44,439 nt of DNA, from contig JAAUOU010000026.1 in the NCBI GenBank assembly GCA_012034765.1, positions 1-44,439 on the forward strand. The letters are read 5' to 3'. The position numbers and the translations under genes were made by a program. Within the stretch, counting starts at the first letter, position 1. Every line of letters starts with the position of its first letter. The notes beneath the pieces are model-generated. The model was given only the letters and a program-made list of their open reading frames with translations, was not told the origin of the DNA and did no database searches. This document shows, one piece after another, positions 41,971 through 44,439 of the stretch. The stretch is from Pleurocapsaceae cyanobacterium CSU_1_1 (lineage in GTDB: Bacteria > Cyanobacteriota > Cyanobacteriia > Cyanobacteriales > Xenococcaceae).

Positions 41971-43698
41971 TTGAAGAATCGTAGCTACTGGCAACTCCTT
42001 CCTTTTGTTCGTCCTCAGAGCCTAATTATAGCTTGGGCTTTTATTTGTACTGTGATCTTTACTATTTTTTGGCCAATTAAAGCCTGGCTAGCAGGAGAAG
42101 TAAGTCAATATATTGGTAAAGGGGATCCTAGCAGTATTGCACGTATGGCTGGATTGGCAGCAGTCGTGTTTCTGTTGCAGGGGGTGGCTCAATATGGACA
42201 AGATTCTTTGATGGCGAAAGCTTCACTTAACGCGGCGTTAAATCTACGCACCGCTGTGTATAGTCATTTGCAGAAGTTAAGCCTGAATTATTTTGAAATG
42301 GTTAAAACAGGGGATTTGACCTATCGTTTAACTGAAGATATCGATCGCATTGGGGAAGTAATCAATCAGTTTTTTCACGATTTTGTTCCCTGCATTTTAC
42401 AGTTGGTTGTAGTGTTAGGCTATATGCTTTGGCTGAATTGGCAGTTAACGATCGCAACTTTGATTTTAGCTCCTTTGATGGGGATAATTATCGGTACTTT
42501 TGGAGAGAAACTGTTAAAGTATTCGCGGCGTAGTCAAAATCGGATTTCCAATCTGTCGGCTTTATTAACGGAAGTATTGAGCGGGATTCGTTTGGTTCAA
42601 GCTTTTGCCGCCGAAGAATATGAATTAGAGCGTTTTAGTCGAGAAGCGCAAGCCAATTGCCAAGCTAAATATCAGGCAGAGAAGGTCAAGGCATTTCAGT
42701 TTGTGGTGGTAGGTTTTTTACTAGTAATGACTGTCTTGTTTATCTTTTTCTTAGGTGGATGGCAGATATCTTTAGGGAATCTGACAGGCAAGGATTTTGT
42801 CAGCTACATCACAGGAGTGGCACTACTAATTGACCCGATTACTCATACGACAAGTAACTATAACCGCTTTAAAGAAGGACAGGCATCTGTAGATAAAATC
42901 TTTGAATTACTAGCAATTCAACCTGCGGTTATGGAACAAGAACAGGCGATCGCTTTGGAGTCAGTAACGGGTAAAGTTGAATACGCTGAGGTTAGCTTTA
43001 GCTATAAATCTGATGTTGCTGTAATTAATAATTTAAACCTACTAGCTTATCCTGGAGAAACGATCGCCTTAGTCGGTTCATCTGGTGCAGGCAAGTCTAC
43101 TTTAGTTAATTTATTACCTCGCTTCTATAATGTTGATCGGGGTAAAATACTAATAGATGGCGTTAATATTCAAGATGTTACCCTCAAAAGTCTGCGACAG
43201 CAAATAGGTATCGTACCGCAAGAAACCACTTTATTCTCAGGAACAATTGCCCAAAATATTGCTTTTGGCAAAACCAATTTAGAACTCAAAGATATTGAAT
43301 CTGCTGCCAAAATTGCTAACGCCCATCAATTTATTAGTGAATTATCTCAAGGCTACTTTACCTACGTGGGGGAAAGGGGAGTTAACCTATCGGGTGGACA
43401 AAGACAGCGAATTGCGATCGCACGGGCAATTTTACTCAATCCCCAGATTTTAATTTTAGACGAAGCCACCTCTGCTTTAGACTCGGAATCTGAAGCTTTA
43501 GTGCAAGAAGCTTTAGAAAGAATTATGCGCGATCGCACAGTATTTGTCATTGCTCATCGCCTAGCTACTGTTCGACGAGCAGATCGTATTTTAGTATTAG
43601 AAAAAGGGCGAATAGTTGAGTCTGGTAATCATCAGGAATTACTGGATAAAAATGGAGCTTATGCTAAATTTCATGCTCGACAATTTCAACAAGATTAA
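41971..43698 (+). CDS. MsbA-like ABC exporter (fused permease-ATPase)
   Basis: 575 residues from a TTG; no ATG is in frame nearby. The N-terminal six-helix ABC_membrane domain spans about 1-305 (LIIAWAFICTVIFTIFWPIK, VVLGYMLWLNWQLTIATLIL). The ATPase has Walker A GSSGAGKST, Q-loop IGIVPQETTLFSG, signature NLSGGQRQRIAIARAIL and Walker B ILILDEATSALD, then the H-loop VIAHRLATVRRADRI. All motors are intact, unlike the HetC-like gene at the left. Type IV-like exporters of this kind move lipids, drugs or peptides; no C39 peptidase is present. Substrate unknown. Confidence 0.92.
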   Translation: MKNRSYWQLLPFVRPQSLIIAWAFICTVIFTIFWPIKAWLAGEVSQYIGKGDPSSIARMAGLAAVVFLLQGVAQYGQDSLMAKASLNAALNLRTAVYSHLQKLSLNYFEMVKTGDLTYRLTEDIDRIGEVINQFFHDFVPCILQLVVVLGYMLWLNWQLTIATLILAPLMGIIIGTFGEKLLKYSRRSQNRISNLSALLTEVLSGIRLVQAFAAEEYELERFSREAQANCQAKYQAEKVKAFQFVVVGFLLVMTVLFIFFLGGWQISLGNLTGKDFVSYITGVALLIDPITHTTSNYNRFKEGQASVDKIFELLAIQPAVMEQEQAIALESVTGKVEYAEVSFSYKSDVAVINNLNLLAYPGETIALVGSSGAGKSTLVNLLPRFYNVDRGKILIDGVNIQDVTLKSLRQQIGIVPQETTLFSGTIAQNIAFGKTNLELKDIESAAKIANAHQFISELSQGYFTYVGERGVNLSGGQRQRIAIARAILLNPQILILDEATSALDSESEALVQEALERIMRDRTVFVIAHRLATVRRADRILVLEKGRIVESGNHQELLDKNGAYAKFHARQFQQD

Positions 43699-43974
43699 AA
43701 TTATTAATCATAAATTAATGCAGATTAATATTATTCTCTTTCTTTTAGTTATAAATGTCTTTAAAGTTTGAGCATTACAAAATCTAAAACTTATTCAGGG
43801 CAATGCTTTAAAAGGGATAGGGGAGGAAAATTTACGAATCGTTGCCATCTCCCAGAAGGGTACGATAAGCAAATACTAACTATTGTAAAAATCCAATATT
43901 TTATAACTTTAAAAATCCGTTTCTTTCGCATAATTTAATTAACTAAATATTCTGAACGGTTAGATCTTTAATTG

Positions 43975-44439
43975 CTACTCAAACCTCTTCAATAAATTTT
44001 TGAATTGTCGATTTTTACGAAGCGCGTCGAATGCCGAATCAATTTTTATTTGCTCTTGATATTTGCCCTGATTGATATATAGCGACTGTTGCATATTTTC
44101 CAACACCATATCAATTTTACCTAGCCTCGCATAACAACGAGCTTTGTAGTAAAAACAACAATGAGAGTTAGATCTCTCTTGAAGAATTAGATTGAGATAA
44201 TCAATAGCTTCCTCGTATCTCTCCAGTTCATATAAAGTAAGACTCTTACTTTTCCAAACAGAATAAATGTCTGGCTTTTGTTTTAGCGAAGGGTTATTTT
44301 TAGCAAGTATCTTTTCGTAACTTCTAAAATTAAACACACATCTATCTATTCCAGACCAAAGAGGATATAAATTTTGTTTTAAAGCCCGATCGTAATTATG
44401 GATTGCCTCTGCATAATTTCCTAATTGATGTAGTGCAAG
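43975..44439 (-). CDS. TPR-repeat protein, cut by the window edge
   Basis: The frame is open from the right window edge to its stop at 43975, so the 5' end is missing (at least 154 codons here). Tetratricopeptide repeats are visible: ALHQLGNYAEAIHNYDRALK at the edge, LTLYELERYEEAIDYLNLIL, and CYARLGKIDMVLENMQQSLY. The end (IDSAFDALRKNRQFKNLLKR) matches the common C-terminal motif of TPR proteins in cyanobacteria. Internal GTG/ATG codons are not the start. Protein-binding role; nothing more can be said without the N-terminus. Convergent with the ABC exporter across a 276-base spacer with no gene. Confidence 0.85.
   Translation of the reverse strand, partial: LALHQLGNYAEAIHNYDRALKQNLYPLWSGIDRCVFNFRSYEKILAKNNPSLKQKPDIYSVWKSKSLTLYELERYEEAIDYLNLILQERSNSHCCFYYKARCYARLGKIDMVLENMQQSLYINQGKYQEQIKIDSAFDALRKNRQFKNLLKRFE

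Noticed and set aside
1-44439. tRNA, rRNA, CRISPR array, prophage or intact insertion sequence
   Set aside because: No T-loop/anticodon pattern, no regularly spaced repeats, and no transposase, integrase or phage structural motif was seen on either strand.

Overview
The window reads as a cyanobacterial chromosome segment. Evidence: many HIP1 octamers (GCGATCGC) inside and between genes, chlB for light-independent chlorophyll synthesis, a phylloquinone-type menG, an NblB-like HEAT protein, and DUF3120, DUF4912 and DUF1517 families typical of cyanobacteria. AT-rich spacers and loosely packed short operons suit a unicellular or baeocyte-forming lineage, but genus cannot be fixed from the sequence alone.

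Positions 1-8405 hold the most distinctive region, a peptide processing and export locus. Three small minus-strand genes encode double-glycine-leader peptides with Ala/Tyr/Asn/Ser-rich cores. Two of them are diverged duplicates that share promoter-side and 3' structured sequence. Next come a plus-strand parvulin-type prolyl isomerase and, on the minus strand, an apparent operon: HlyD-type adaptor, HetP-like protein, then a HetC-like exporter with cyclic-nucleotide-binding, C39 peptidase, membrane and ATPase domains. The HetP-like protein ends in a second leader-like motif closing in GG followed by 15 residues, so it may itself be a substrate of the neighbouring C39 peptidase. The exporter gene carries a one-base frameshift exactly in its Walker A motif.

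Positions 9171-12953 carry purH, cynS, a SRPBCC protein and a stress protein with a glycine-zipper core. Positions 13.0-16.2 kb look decayed: a miniature inverted-repeat element, an alcohol dehydrogenase stub, a manganese catalase fragment, a PIG-L deacetylase without its N-terminus, an intact NodS-like methyltransferase and a glycosyltransferase with a probable internal deletion. At 16.6-18.6 kb a DUF1517 gene and a UDP-glucuronate-4-epimerase-like gene each have one frameshift in a short homopolymer. Together with the exporter this makes three one-base deficits at homopolymers, so sequencing or assembly error must be considered.

Positions 18.9-32.9 kb hold mostly intact genes: pterin dehydratase, zinc-ribbon Ser/Thr kinase, a divergent haem-sensor/PhnD-like pair, a GH24 lysozyme, an SbmA/YddA-type ABC protein, DUF3120, a DppB-type permease, a CBS-pair protein, NblB-like, a TPR lipid-free secreted protein, DUF445 and menG. 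Positions 33.1-44.4 kb hold DUF4912, the rplU-rpmA ribosomal operon with a clear terminator, a PhyH-family oxygenase, chlB, a 46-residue small protein before aroQ, a methyltransferase, an MsbA-like ABC exporter and a TPR gene cut by the right edge. I saw no tRNA, rRNA, CRISPR array or intact transposase.
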